Both the position numbers and the translations under genes were made by a program. Shown here in pieces: positions 1 through 8,368 of a stretch of DNA of 64,000 nt. Position 1 is the first letter of the stretch, and each line of letters opens with the position of its first letter. The DNA is from Segatella copri (GTDB lineage Bacteria > Bacteroidota > Bacteroidia > Bacteroidales > Bacteroidaceae): NCBI RefSeq assembly GCF_019249795.2, contig NZ_CP156892.1, forward strand, positions 434,001 through 498,000. Direction: 5' to 3'. The notes below the pieces were generated by a model. The model searched no databases. It was not told the origin of the DNA and worked only from the letters and a program-made list of their open reading frames with translations.

Positions 1-378
1 AGCCTCTTCCGCAAACGTGTGGCAGAGGGCAGAAAAATGAGTACCGAACAGGTTGAGAAGATTGCTCAAGGAAGAGTATGGCTGGGTACAGACGCCAAGA
101 AGATCAAGTTAATTGATGGATTCGGCGGCTTGAGCGACGCCATCGACAAGGCTGCAGAATTGGCTCATCTCAGCAGTTATCAGGCGGTAGAATATCCGGC
201 ATTGGCTGGATGGATGGAGCAGTTGCTGGATATGGCGGGCGGAAACAAGGGAACATATCTCGACGAACAGTTGCGTCTGGCATTGGGTGATCTCTACCAG
301 CCATTCATCATGATACGCAATATGAAGGAGAAAGAGCCTATACAGGCTGCACTTCCTTACGTACTGAACATACAATAA
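1..378 (+). CDS. sppA: Signal peptide peptidase SppA, C-terminal end (partial)
   Basis: The reading frame is open from the first base of the window, so the gene starts outside it and only about 125 residues are seen. The sequence VAEGRKMS...VEKIAQGRVW.GTDAKKIKLIDGFGGL is the C-terminal signature of SppA (peptidase S49), an inner-membrane serine/lysine protease that degrades cleaved signal peptides. The catalytic Ser and Lys lie upstream in this family and cannot be checked here. The tail after about residue 75 is variable. lpxK follows after a 65-bp gap, an order common in Bacteroidales, so the two are probably co-transcribed. Family call is firm; completeness is unknown. Confidence 0.85.
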   Translation, partial: SLFRKRVAEGRKMSTEQVEKIAQGRVWLGTDAKKIKLIDGFGGLSDAIDKAAELAHLSSYQAVEYPALAGWMEQLLDMAGGNKGTYLDEQLRLALGDLYQPFIMIRNMKEKEPIQAALPYVLNIQ

Positions 379-443
379 CATTTATAATAAGGTATGCGTA
401 CATTATTATATAGACATACCGAATTAAGAGAAAGGAAACAGAC

Positions 444-1619
444 ATGAGAACAGAAGGCGATCTTATCAAGATCAACGACTGGCTGCTACCACTGAGTTGG
501 ATTTATGGCGGCATGGTCAGATTTCGCAATTGGCTCTTCGATATCGGACTGAAAAAGAGTCAGTCATTCTCAATCCCGATCATTTCTGTGGGTAACATCA
601 CGGTGGGCGGATCGGGCAAGACTCCCCATGTGGAGTATCTGATACGCTTGTTACACGACAAGGTAAAGATTGCTGTGCTATCACGTGGTTACAAAAGAAA
701 GACCAGTGGCTATGTGCTGGCAGATAAAGATACGACAATGTCAGAGATTGGCGATGAACCCTTCCAGATGCACAGCAAGTTTGACGATATCTATGTAGCC
801 GTAGACGCTAAGCGTGTGAGAGGAATCGAAAAGTTACAGAATGAAGAACCGACCAAGGATGTAGATGTTGTATTACTGGATGATGCCTTTCAGCATCGCT
901 ATGTGAAGCCAGGTATCAACATTCTGCTGGTAGATTACCACCGTCTGATCATCTATGACAAGATGTTGCCAGCAGGAAGACTGAGAGAACCTCTAAGCGG
1001 TAAGAACCGTGCAGACATTGTGATTATCACTAAATGTCCAAAGGATCTGAAGCCAATGGAATTTCGAGTACTCACCAAGGCTATGGACCTTTACCCTTTC
1101 CAGAAGCTCTACTTCACCTGCATCAACTATGATACGCCAAAGGGAGTTTTCGAAGACCAGCAAATAGCCAAGGAGGAGTTGAAAAACTACCATGCTCTGC
1201 TGGTTACTGGTATCGCATCGCCTAAGCAGATGGAACACGACCTGAAGCCAATGGTCAAGAGTATGCAGTCGCTGAGTTTCGGTGATCACCATCGCTTCAA
1301 GAATAAAGACATCACACGCATCAACGAGGCGTTTGAACAGATGCCAGAACCCCGTCTGATTATCACGACAGAGAAAGATGCCGTGAGACTAAAAGAGACA
1401 GAGGGACTCTATGAAATAGTTAAGAAAAGCATATACGAACTGCCTATCAAGGTAAGTTTCATGCTGGAACAAGAAGATAATTTTAACGACAAAATCATTA
1501 GCTATGTACGAAAAAATTCAAGAAACAGCATCCTGGCTAAAAGAAAGGATGACAACAAGTCCGAAGACAGCAATCATACTGGGAACCGGTCTAGGACAAT
1601 TAGCTTCAGAAATAACTGA
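444..1619 (+). CDS. lpxK: Tetraacyldisaccharide 4'-kinase LpxK
   Basis: LpxK phosphorylates the 4' position of the lipid A disaccharide at the cytoplasmic face of the inner membrane, the sixth step of lipid A synthesis. The protein has an N-terminal membrane-associated segment, then ISVGNITVGGSGKTP with a Walker A loop GGSGKT at residues 55-60, and a downstream VVLLDDAFQHR motif typical of the family. Length (391 aa) is slightly above usual. The last 39 residues are encoded by DNA that also encodes the N-terminus of the purine nucleoside phosphorylase in another frame (116-bp overlap), so the tail is basic and low in similarity. Upstream of the ATG lies AGAGAAAGGAAAC, which may assist initiation. 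Confidence 0.93.
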   Translation: MRTEGDLIKINDWLLPLSWIYGGMVRFRNWLFDIGLKKSQSFSIPIISVGNITVGGSGKTPHVEYLIRLLHDKVKIAVLSRGYKRKTSGYVLADKDTTMSEIGDEPFQMHSKFDDIYVAVDAKRVRGIEKLQNEEPTKDVDVVLLDDAFQHRYVKPGINILLVDYHRLIIYDKMLPAGRLREPLSGKNRADIVIITKCPKDLKPMEFRVLTKAMDLYPFQKLYFTCINYDTPKGVFEDQQIAKEELKNYHALLVTGIASPKQMEHDLKPMVKSMQSLSFGDHHRFKNKDITRINEAFEQMPEPRLIITTEKDAVRLKETEGLYEIVKKSIYELPIKVSFMLEQEDNFNDKIISYVRKNSRNSILAKRKDDNKSEDSNHTGNRSRTISFRNN

Positions 1620-2313
1620 CAGTTATGAATTTCCATATAGCGAAATACCAAACTTCCCAGTATCTACCGTTCAAGGTCATGCTGGCAAACTGATTTTCGG
1701 TAAGTTAGGAGGTAAAGATATCATGGCTATGGAAGGAAGATTTCATTACTATGAAGGATATGACATGAAGGCTGTAACCTTCCCAGAACGTGTGATGTAC
1801 GAGTTGGGCATTGAAACCCTCTTTGTAAGCAACGCTTCGGGCGGTATGAATCCGGAATTCCAGATTGGAGACCTGATGATTATCGATGATCACATCAACT
1901 TCTTCCCAGAACATCCATTGCGCGGTAAGAACTTCCCTACCGGTCCACGTTTCCCGGATATGCACGAAGCATACGACAAGAAACTCCGCGACCTTGCCGA
2001 CGATATCGCTAAGGAGAAGGGAATTGATGCAAAGCATGGTGTATATGTTGGCGTTCAGGGACCTACCTTCGAGACACCGGCAGAGTATCGCATGTATCGT
2101 GTATTGGGTGGTGACGCTGTAGGTATGAGTACTGTACCTGAAGTGATTGTTGCCCGCCATTGTGGAATCAAAGTTTTCGGCATCAGCATCATCACCGATC
2201 TTGGCGGTTTCGATGTACCTGTAGAAGTCAGTCATGAGGAGGTGCAGATTGCAGCCAATGCCGCACAGCCTAAGATGACAGAGATTATGCGAGAAATCAT
2301 CCGCAGATCTTAA
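1504..2313 (+). CDS. punA: Purine nucleoside phosphorylase (trimeric type)
   Basis: Cleaves inosine and guanosine to base plus ribose-1-phosphate in purine salvage. At 269 aa it has the usual size of the trimeric PNP family. Visible motifs are ILGTGLGQLA near residue 25 (phosphate loop), SNASGGMNP, the GPTFETPAEYRM segment and GMSTVPEVIVARHCG, followed by TDLGGF. The start is fixed by the conserved beginning MYEKIQETASWLKERM, which places the first 116 bases inside lpxK in the +1 frame. The coupling suggests lpxK and punA are translated from one mRNA. thiL follows 26 bp downstream, so lpxK-punA-thiL is probably one operon. Confidence 0.93.
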   Translation: MYEKIQETASWLKERMTTSPKTAIILGTGLGQLASEITDSYEFPYSEIPNFPVSTVQGHAGKLIFGKLGGKDIMAMEGRFHYYEGYDMKAVTFPERVMYELGIETLFVSNASGGMNPEFQIGDLMIIDDHINFFPEHPLRGKNFPTGPRFPDMHEAYDKKLRDLADDIAKEKGIDAKHGVYVGVQGPTFETPAEYRMYRVLGGDAVGMSTVPEVIVARHCGIKVFGISIITDLGGFDVPVEVSHEEVQIAANAAQPKMTEIMREIIRRS

Positions 2314-2339
2314 GTATAAATTATAAACTATTATTTATT

Positions 2340-3449
2340 TTGGATATCTCAAAGTTAGGTGAATTCGGTCTTATAAACCATCTCACCAAAGGTTATGAAA
2401 AGAAAAACGAGTCTACAGTTTATGGTGTAGGCGACGATTGTGCCGTGATGCATTATCCAGACAAGGAGGTGCTCATGACTACAGATATGCTGATGGAGGG
2501 CGTACATTTCGACCTTACCTATATTGACATGGTTCACTTGGGTTACAAGAGTGCAATGGTAAACATCAGTGATATCTTTGCTATGAACGGAACCCCACGT
2601 CAGATGGTAGTAAGCATAGCATTGAGTAAACGATTCAAAGTAGAAGACATTGATGAATTCTATAAGGGTCTTCGAATGGCATGTGACAAATGGGGAGTAG
2701 ATATCGTGGGAGGTGATACTACCTCTTCCCTCACCGGTTTAGCCATCAGTATTACTTGTATCGGAGAAGCAGCAAAAGAAGAAATCGTATACCGCAACGG
2801 AGCCAAGGAAACAGACCTGATCTGTGTGTCGGGTGACTTGGGCGGTGCCTATATGGGACTTCAACTGCTGGAACGCGAAAAGGCTGTATACTACGGACAG
2901 ATAGAAGATATCCGAAAGAAGATGGCTGAGGCTAAAGCAAATGGTGACAACGAGAAACTGGCTCTTCTGAACAGAGACTTAGAGAATATGCGCAACTTCC
3001 AGCCTGATTTCGCCGGCAAGGAATATCTCTTGGAAAGACAACTGCAGCCTGAGGCACGCGGAGATGTGATAGCACAACTGCGTGAGGCAGGTATCCGTCC
3101 TACCGCCATGATGGATGTGAGCGATGGTCTGAGCAGTGAATTGATGCATATCTGCGAACAGAGTCATTGCGGATGCAGAGTATATGAGAAGAACATACCT
3201 ATCGACTACCAGACAGCCGTGCAGGCAGAAGAATTCAATATGAACCTTACCACCTGTGCTATGAATGGTGGCGAAGATTATGAACTTCTCTTTACCGTAC
3301 CTATCGGTGACCACGAGAAGATTGAGACTATGGAGGGTGTAAGGCAGATTGGCTACATCACCAAAGAAAATCTGGGCAAGTTCCTCATTACCAGAGACGG
3401 ACAGGAATTTGAACTGAAAGCACAAGGTTGGAATCCTCTGAAAGATTAA
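2340..3449 (+). CDS. thiL: Thiamine-monophosphate kinase ThiL (TTG start)
   Basis: ThiL phosphorylates thiamine monophosphate to the cofactor thiamine diphosphate with ATP. The PurM/AIR-synthetase-like fold is evident from VGDDCAVM near residue 28, TDMLMEGVHFDL, GGDTTSS and, later, DVSDGLSSEL and NGGEDYELLFTVP. Start: the in-frame TTG at 2340 gives MDISKLGEFGLI, which matches the family N-terminus and has no alternative ATG before the conserved core. A charged helical stretch around residues 185-225 (KKMAEAKANGDNEKL) lengthens it to 369 aa against about 320-350 in other phyla. thiD and thiE lie 5-6 kb downstream rather than in the same operon. Confidence 0.92.
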   Translation: MDISKLGEFGLINHLTKGYEKKNESTVYGVGDDCAVMHYPDKEVLMTTDMLMEGVHFDLTYIDMVHLGYKSAMVNISDIFAMNGTPRQMVVSIALSKRFKVEDIDEFYKGLRMACDKWGVDIVGGDTTSSLTGLAISITCIGEAAKEEIVYRNGAKETDLICVSGDLGGAYMGLQLLEREKAVYYGQIEDIRKKMAEAKANGDNEKLALLNRDLENMRNFQPDFAGKEYLLERQLQPEARGDVIAQLREAGIRPTAMMDVSDGLSSELMHICEQSHCGCRVYEKNIPIDYQTAVQAEEFNMNLTTCAMNGGEDYELLFTVPIGDHEKIETMEGVRQIGYITKENLGKFLITRDGQEFELKAQGWNPLKD

Positions 3450-3484
3450 TTTCAAGCAAGGGGATATTTAGTTAATAAACATTA

Positions 3485-3515
3485 AGCAAGAGAAAATATT
3501 TCGTTTTCTCTTGCT
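3485..3515 (+). terminator. Hairpin after thiL
   Basis: A perfect 12-bp inverted repeat, AGCAAGAGAAAA and TTTTCTCTTGCT, closes a 7-base loop 36 bp after the thiL stop. There is no long T-run after it, so it may act as a weak terminator or a 3' stabiliser of the lpxK-punA-thiL message. Confidence 0.5.
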
Positions 3516-3533
3516 CAATTAAAATATTTATTG

Positions 3534-3541
3534 TACCTTTG
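3534..3541 (+). promoter_or_regulatory. Bacteroidota -7 box TACCTTTG for tRNA-Phe
   Basis: TACCTTTG fits the TAnnTTTG -7 consensus of the Bacteroidota primary sigma factor and lies 20 bp before the tRNA 5' end. Confidence 0.7.
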
Positions 3542-3560
3542 CAACCGCAAAAAGCAAGAT

Positions 3561-3633
3561 GGTGCCATAGCTCAGTTGGTAGAGCAAAGGACTGAAAATC
3601 CTTGTGTCCCCGGTTCGATTCCTGGTGGTACCA
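3561..3633 (+). tRNA. tRNA-Phe (GAA)
   Basis: A cloverleaf can be drawn: acceptor GGTGCCA/TGGTACC (one G-T), D arm GCTC...GAGC, anticodon stem AAGGA/TCCTT with loop CTGAAAA (anticodon GAA), and T arm around TTCGATT. The T stem CCCGG/CCTGG contains one C-T mismatch. Discriminator is A and no CCA is encoded. Confidence 0.95.
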
Positions 3634-3650
3634 CTCCTCCTTTCATAAAA

Positions 3651-3686
3651 GGCGGTTACTAACTGTGGTTAGGGCCGTCTTTTTTT
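3651..3686 (+). terminator. Rho-independent terminator of tRNA-Phe
   Basis: GGCGGTT(A)CTAAC, loop TGTG, GTTAGGGCCGTC, followed by TTTTTTT: a 12-bp stem with one bulge and G-T pairs. Confidence 0.8.
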
Positions 3687-3766
3687 ATATCCACACCTTA
3701 AGGTAACAGATATTACAAACAAGACAAAGTATAGAATTTATTAAACAAACTAAACTTAAAAAGCTT

Positions 3767-5170
3767 ATGAAGAAGATTTTAATAGCTTTATTGATCTGTT
3801 TCTCATTTGTGACAGCCAATGCCAAAGATTACAGTAAGTATTATCAGAACTTACCAGTTCAGATGCAGCAACCTACATTGCCTAGCATCCCAGCCAATCA
3901 TGTCAGTATCTTGGAATATGGCGGTAATGGTGACGGACTCACCATGAATACCCAGGCATTTGCCAAAGCTATCAGCAAACTGAACAAGATGGGCGGCGGT
4001 CATCTTAATGTGCCTGCAGGTATCTACCTTACCGGTCTCATCTCACTGAAGGACAATATTGACCTGCATCTGGAAAAGAATGCCATCATCGTTCTTTCTG
4101 AAGACAAGAACGACCATTTCAAGATAGACAAGACCACAGGTAAAAAAGAAAGCCGTGCAACTCCAGCCATCAATGCCAGCAAGAGAAAAAATATTTCTAT
4201 CACAGGCGAGGGCACCATTGACGGAAACGGAGAATGGTGGAGACCGGTAAAGCGCAGTAAGGTTAGTGACGTAGAATGGAAAGAATTCCAGGCTATGGGC
4301 GGAACACTGAATGAGAAGGGTGACATCTGGTATCCTTTCAACCTGAAGCACGAACCTAATGTGGCTGAGAATATGGACGAACAGGAGAAAACCCGAACAC
4401 ACATGATCAGATTCACCAGTTGCGAGAATGTGCTCGTACAGGGAGTTACACTTCTGAATAGTCCTAAATTCCATATCATCCCTACCCGATGCAAGAATGT
4501 GACTATCGACGGAATCACCGTAAAATGTCCATGGAATGCCCAGAACGGTGATGCGATTGATATCTCCAGCTGTAAGGATGTACTCATCGTAAACAATGTG
4601 ATTGATGCTGGTGATGATGGTATCTGCATGAAGGGTGGCGCCGGCGCAGCAGGTGTGGCAGCAGGTCCTTGTGAAAACATCAATATCCAGGACAACACCG
4701 TATACCATGCCCATGGAGGTTTTGTTATCGGCAGCGAGTTCTCTGGCGGCATGAAGAATATTGTTGTTCGCAACAATACTTTCCAGGGAACAGATACCGG
4801 TTTACGCTTTAAAAGTGCAGTGAAGAGAGGTGGAACATCAGAGAACATCTATATCGACCATATCTACATGACCGATATCAAGGATGCAGCCATCACCTTT
4901 GAGACCACCTATTTTGACAACCACGTAGGTGCCAAGAAACAGACCGCTCCTGTAAAACAGGAATTCCTGCCAAACTTTCAGGACATCCACATGAGCGATA
5001 TCTACGTACGAGGTTGCGAAACTGGTGTTGAAGCACATGGTGCAGAAGGTATGGTACACGATATCACCATCAAGAACTCCAATATCTTCTACACCAAGGA
5101 AGCCAAGAATATCGATGCTGCCTGCAAAATTCAGATGGAAAACGTACGTTTCGAAAGTTTCGCAAAGTAA
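3767..5170 (+). CDS. Glycoside hydrolase family 28 (polygalacturonase-like)
   Basis: A secreted pectin-degrading enzyme of 467 aa. Residues 1-19 form a signal peptide (MKKILIALLICFSFVTANA). The rest is a right-handed beta-helix: ILEYGGNGDGLTMNTQAF at the start, then the GH28 catalytic signatures NGDAIDISS (about residue 260), AGDDGICMKGG (about 283) and HAHGGFVIGSE (about 314), which supply the three catalytic Asp residues and the His-Gly element. GH28 enzymes hydrolyse galacturonan or rhamnogalacturonan; the exact linkage cannot be told. It stands alone after the tRNA terminator, with no SusC/D neighbours. No clear -7 box upstream. Confidence 0.9.
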   Translation: MKKILIALLICFSFVTANAKDYSKYYQNLPVQMQQPTLPSIPANHVSILEYGGNGDGLTMNTQAFAKAISKLNKMGGGHLNVPAGIYLTGLISLKDNIDLHLEKNAIIVLSEDKNDHFKIDKTTGKKESRATPAINASKRKNISITGEGTIDGNGEWWRPVKRSKVSDVEWKEFQAMGGTLNEKGDIWYPFNLKHEPNVAENMDEQEKTRTHMIRFTSCENVLVQGVTLLNSPKFHIIPTRCKNVTIDGITVKCPWNAQNGDAIDISSCKDVLIVNNVIDAGDDGICMKGGAGAAGVAAGPCENINIQDNTVYHAHGGFVIGSEFSGGMKNIVVRNNTFQGTDTGLRFKSAVKRGGTSENIYIDHIYMTDIKDAAITFETTYFDNHVGAKKQTAPVKQEFLPNFQDIHMSDIYVRGCETGVEAHGAEGMVHDITIKNSNIFYTKEAKNIDAACKIQMENVRFESFAK

Positions 5171-5195
5171 GTTTTCTACTCAACATTCAAGAAGT

Positions 5196-5876
5196 CTACT
5201 TGACAACAGTAAGCGTATGATCGCAAACTGTGAAATGAATATCAAGACCCTCATAAGGCATTCCATAGACCTTATGAGGGTCTTTCTGGTAATGCGGACG
5301 GGGATCTTGGGCAAGTACCTCTTTCAATATTTCAATCTTTTCTGCATTCAATCCCTGCAGACGCAGATGCCTGTCTACATCTTCAGAAATCTCTACATCA
5401 AGTTTCTGCCATTTGCGGTCATCAACAAAACCGCTCCTTGCCCCAGGATGAGAATCGGCATACACCACATACGGCTTGATGTCAAATATCGGTGTCTTGT
5501 CCATAAGATCAGCTCCCTTAACATGAATGACAGGACCATGAGGAGTCTCCCATTCGATATGAGAAATTTTTACCGATGAAAGACCTATATTATTGGGACG
5601 GAAAGGACTTCGAGTGGCAAAGACACCCACTTTCTCATTGCCTCCCAACACAGGAGGACGAACAACCGGACTGTGCGCTTTGTGCCTATTGGCAGAAAAT
5701 TCCCAAATCAGCCAAAGATAGTCAAAGCCCTCCATGCCACGCAGCGCATCAGGGTTACGAAATTCGGGTTCAAAAACAATCTGTCCTTCCAGTTCTGCTA
5801 CCAATCCAGCCTGTTTGGGTATGCCAAACTTGCTACTGAAGGGAGAACGAAAATATGCTATTGGTTTTATCTCCAT
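5196..5876 (-). CDS. trmO: tRNA (N6-threonylcarbamoyladenosine37-N6)-methyltransferase TrmO
   Basis: TrmO (YaeB/TsaA family) transfers a methyl group from S-adenosylmethionine to t6A37 of threonine tRNAs. The 226-aa protein begins with the family signature PIAYFRSPFSSKFGIPKQ, then GFDYLWLIWEFSANR, ATRSPFRPNNIGLSSVKI and DLMDKTPIFDIKPYV.YADSHPGARSGFV, covering the small SAM-binding beta-barrel and the C-terminal domain. It is convergent with the GH28 gene with 25 bp between stops. Identification is strong from motif order and length. Confidence 0.92.
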   Translation of the reverse strand: MEIKPIAYFRSPFSSKFGIPKQAGLVAELEGQIVFEPEFRNPDALRGMEGFDYLWLIWEFSANRHKAHSPVVRPPVLGGNEKVGVFATRSPFRPNNIGLSSVKISHIEWETPHGPVIHVKGADLMDKTPIFDIKPYVVYADSHPGARSGFVDDRKWQKLDVEISEDVDRHLRLQGLNAEKIEILKEVLAQDPRPHYQKDPHKVYGMPYEGLDIHFTVCDHTLTVVK

Positions 5877-5954
5877 ATTTACTAATTATTACACATTAAT
5901 TATATATAAGACGAAAAAAGCCATGAATTATTTTGCCGTATGCACAAAATAATG

Positions 5955-5962
5955 TACCTTTG
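5955..5962 (+). promoter_or_regulatory. -7 box TACCTTTG for thyX
   Basis: TACCTTTG ends 27 bp before the thyX ATG and fits the Bacteroidota consensus; transcription would start near 5968. Confidence 0.65.
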
Positions 5963-5989
5963 CAGACAGAATAAAAAAACAAAAAAGAA

Positions 5990-6865
5990 ATGAAAATACA
6001 AAGACCATCGTATGAAATCTGGTTACAGAAACCAGGTGAACTCGGTATCTACCAGCAGATAGAACGAGCAGGAAGAGTATGCTATAAAAGTGAGAACAAT
6101 ACCACTGTGAATTCTGCCAAACCTTTCGTGGATCGGATGGTGCAGAGTGAACACTTTGCCATGCTGGAACATGGAACCGTGTATCTGGTATGCAAACATG
6201 GAGAGTTGCCGCTTTATACCCACAACAAGTTCTCACGTCTGAAAACTTTAGACGGCAAAGACTATATTACAACCAATCTCCGAGTATTGGCAGAAAACAA
6301 AGCGATGGATGATTTGAAGTACCTCAGCAACTATGAAGAAGGTAAGCACGAACTCCGTATTACCGTTCATTTTACTACTCAGATTTCCATAACCCGAGAA
6401 TATAACCGTCATCGTGCCAACTCTATGGCAGAGCAGAGTACCCGATACTGCAACTATTCGAAGAATAAGTTTGATAACGAGATTACCATCAACCTGCCTA
6501 CATGGGTAGAAGCAGAAGGGTTCGATGGTTCACAAGATCCCAGCGACTACCGAATAGAAGATATGTGTGCTGACATTGCAGAAGGAAGAACTGCAGAATG
6601 GAGTAAACTCACAACTTGGATATTCGCCAATCAGGCTGCCGAATATGCCTACATGAAACTGATAGAGGCAGGTTGCAAGCCACAGGAAGCACGAGCCATC
6701 CTACCATTGGACTGCAACACAGAACTGGTTCATACCGCTTTCGTGAGTGACTGGAAACATTTCTTCGACCTTCGCGCATTAGGTACTACCGGTGCACCAC
6801 ATCCTGATGCCAAGATTTTAGCCTTGCCACTGATGGAAGAGTTTAAGCAGAAAGGTTACCTCTAA
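5990..6865 (+). CDS. thyX: FAD-dependent thymidylate synthase ThyX
   Basis: ThyX makes dTMP from dUMP using methylene-THF and NADPH through FAD. The signature RHRANSMAEQSTRY lies near residue 140 and matches the RHRxxS...S ThyX motif; ARAILPLDCNTELV in the C-terminal part is also typical. At 291 aa it is longer than classical ThyX (about 220-250), in line with Bacteroidota members. It is monocistronic with its own promoter. A dCMP deaminase that would supply dUMP is encoded at 19.7 kb. Confidence 0.93.
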   Translation: MKIQRPSYEIWLQKPGELGIYQQIERAGRVCYKSENNTTVNSAKPFVDRMVQSEHFAMLEHGTVYLVCKHGELPLYTHNKFSRLKTLDGKDYITTNLRVLAENKAMDDLKYLSNYEEGKHELRITVHFTTQISITREYNRHRANSMAEQSTRYCNYSKNKFDNEITINLPTWVEAEGFDGSQDPSDYRIEDMCADIAEGRTAEWSKLTTWIFANQAAEYAYMKLIEAGCKPQEARAILPLDCNTELVHTAFVSDWKHFFDLRALGTTGAPHPDAKILALPLMEEFKQKGYL

Positions 6866-6941
6866 GATTTAAAAAATATTAAAGCACCCTTTCAAAATAA
6901 AGATTTTCTATTCTTTTGACATAACGAATAGATTTATTTCG

Positions 6942-7016
6942 TATTTTTGCGGTGTGTTTTTCATAGTATTAGATTTAAGGTTATCAAGATTGGGGCTACG
7001 GCGGTAGCCCTTTTTT
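6942..7016 (+). ncRNA. Candidate small RNA: promoter plus terminator, no protein gene
   Basis: TATTTTTG at 6942-6949 fits the -7 box, with TTGAC at 6915-6919 at -33 spacing. About 60 bases later a hairpin GGGCTAC/GTAGCCC (6993-7010, loop GGCG) is followed by TTTTTT. No credible start codon with a conserved product lies between. The unit sits between thyX and tRNA-Ser. It could instead be a decayed leader. Confidence 0.45.
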
Positions 7017-7144
7017 ATTGTCTTTCTCAGCCTTACCTCTCTATTTTTTGCCGATTTTGCCACTTATTAGCCCCCAAAATGCATTTTTTTGAAGAAAAAC
7101 AAAAAAAAGTTGGCGAAAAATTTGGTGGAACCAGAAATTAGTAG

Positions 7145-7152
7145 TACCTTTG
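7145..7152 (+). promoter_or_regulatory. -7 box TACCTTTG for tRNA-Ser
   Basis: TACCTTTG followed by GCAACCGC, the same context as upstream of tRNA-Phe. It lies 46 bp before the tRNA. Confidence 0.65.
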
Positions 7153-7198
7153 CAACCGCTTAAGAAAACCAAGCTATAGTCATCCAGACTAAAACAAT

Positions 7199-7283
7199 GG
7201 AGAGATGGTAGAGTGGTCGATTACAACGGTCTTGAAAACCGTCGTACCGAGAGGTACCGGGGGTTCGAATCCCTCTCTCTCCG
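7199..7283 (+). tRNA. tRNA-Ser (TGA)
   Basis: Acceptor GGAGAGA/TCTCTCC, anticodon stem ACGGT/ACCGT with loop CTTGAAA (anticodon TGA), a long variable arm GTACCGAGAGGTACC typical of class II tRNAs, T stem GGGGG/CCCTC around TTCGAAT, and G discriminator. CCA is not encoded. Confidence 0.95.
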
Positions 7284-7287
7284 CAAG

Positions 7288-7320
7288 AGCCTTCTGAAAG
7301 AAATTTCAGAAGGCTTTTTT
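7288..7320 (+). terminator. Rho-independent terminator of tRNA-Ser
   Basis: Perfect stem AGCCTTCTGAAA/TTTCAGAAGGCT, tight loop, followed by TTTTTT. Confidence 0.88.
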
Positions 7321-7419
7321 ATATCTGTATATTTCCTTCATATTCATTCACTATCCATGACAAGAAGACTTCAAATGCAAAATTATGCTATATTATTTGG
7401 TCATATCAAAGAAAACATG

Positions 7420-7427
7420 TAACTTTG
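7420..7427 (+). promoter_or_regulatory. -7 box TAACTTTG that decides the start of the radical SAM gene
   Basis: TAACTTTG overlaps a TTG at 7425 that could be read as an upstream start. Because the -7 box precedes the transcript, translation must begin further down, at 7458 or 7464. Confidence 0.65.
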
Positions 7428-7457
7428 CTAAAAAGTAAGCTATATGCAAGAAAAGAC

Positions 7458-8360
7458 ATGACAATGATAGATCGCTGTTACATAGAAATCACCAATACAT
7501 GTAATCTCAACTGCCACTTCTGTCCAAAACATACAAGGAAGAAAAGACAGTTGAGTGCTGAGGAATTCGACCTGCTCACCGACAAGATACGCGGGAAGGT
7601 CTGTTTCCTATATTTCCACATTATGGGCGAACCCCTACTACACCCTCTTCTACCCGAGTTTATCAATATGGCAAGAGAGAAAGGTTTCAAAACCGTACTT
7701 ACATCCAACGGCACTCTGCTACCCAAAGCTATGGATCTCCTTGACACACTTCCCCACAAAATACAGCTCTCACTCCACTCACACGAGAGTAATGCCAAGG
7801 GAGAGCTTGCCAGTTACATGAACGAGGTGATGACTTTTTCAACCCAAGCAGCAGAGAAAGGAACCTGCATAGTTCTCAGACTTTGGAACCAAGGAGGAAA
7901 AGACCGGGAAAATGAGGAAGTAATGGAGCACATCGAAAAATTTGTTCCCAAACCCTGGAAAGAACGACCTGACGGTTACAGACTTGCCAATAATCTCTAT
8001 CTGGAGTTTGACAGGAAATTCGAATGGCCCAACTTTGATAACCATATCGAAGAAAAGGAAATGATAAAAGGAAATCAGAAATCAGGTATCAGAGAAGAAA
8101 AAAGAGAAGTTTTCTGTAAAGCCCTACTCAAACAGATAGGCGTATTGGCAGACGGAACATTGGTACCCTGCTGTTTGGACCACAACGGAGATGTAGCACT
8201 TGGGAACCTGCTTGAACAATCGCTGGAAGAAATTCTGGCTTCATCCCGTGCCCAAGCCATAATAGAAGGTTTCAAGCACCATCAAGCCACAGAACATCTC
8301 TGTGAGACCTGTGAATCAGCCCTGGTAAGAAACAGTTTTAGAGGAAAAGCAAGAAGTTAA
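7458..8360 (+). CDS. Radical SAM protein with SPASM-type C-terminal domain
   Basis: About 300 aa. Starting at 7458, the 4Fe-4S motif CNLNCHFC is at residues 15-22 (CxxxCxxC), followed by GEPLLHP and TSNGTLL, all hallmarks of the radical SAM core. The C-terminal part has further cysteines (FCKALL, VPCCLDH, HLCETCE) as in SPASM domains, which bind auxiliary clusters in peptide or enzyme maturases. The substrate is not evident: no small precursor peptide is seen adjacent. thiD starts 9 bp after the stop, so the three genes may be co-transcribed. The start was moved from an upstream TTG because that TTG lies inside the promoter. Confidence 0.82.
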   Translation: MTMIDRCYIEITNTCNLNCHFCPKHTRKKRQLSAEEFDLLTDKIRGKVCFLYFHIMGEPLLHPLLPEFINMAREKGFKTVLTSNGTLLPKAMDLLDTLPHKIQLSLHSHESNAKGELASYMNEVMTFSTQAAEKGTCIVLRLWNQGGKDRENEEVMEHIEKFVPKPWKERPDGYRLANNLYLEFDRKFEWPNFDNHIEEKEMIKGNQKSGIREEKREVFCKALLKQIGVLADGTLVPCCLDHNGDVALGNLLEQSLEEILASSRAQAIIEGFKHHQATEHLCETCESALVRNSFRGKARS

Positions 8361-8368
8361 TAGGAATT

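Noticed and set aside
6947..7141. 64-codon frame after thyX
   Set aside because: It starts inside the -7 box and runs through the terminator hairpin; a small RNA explains the signals better.
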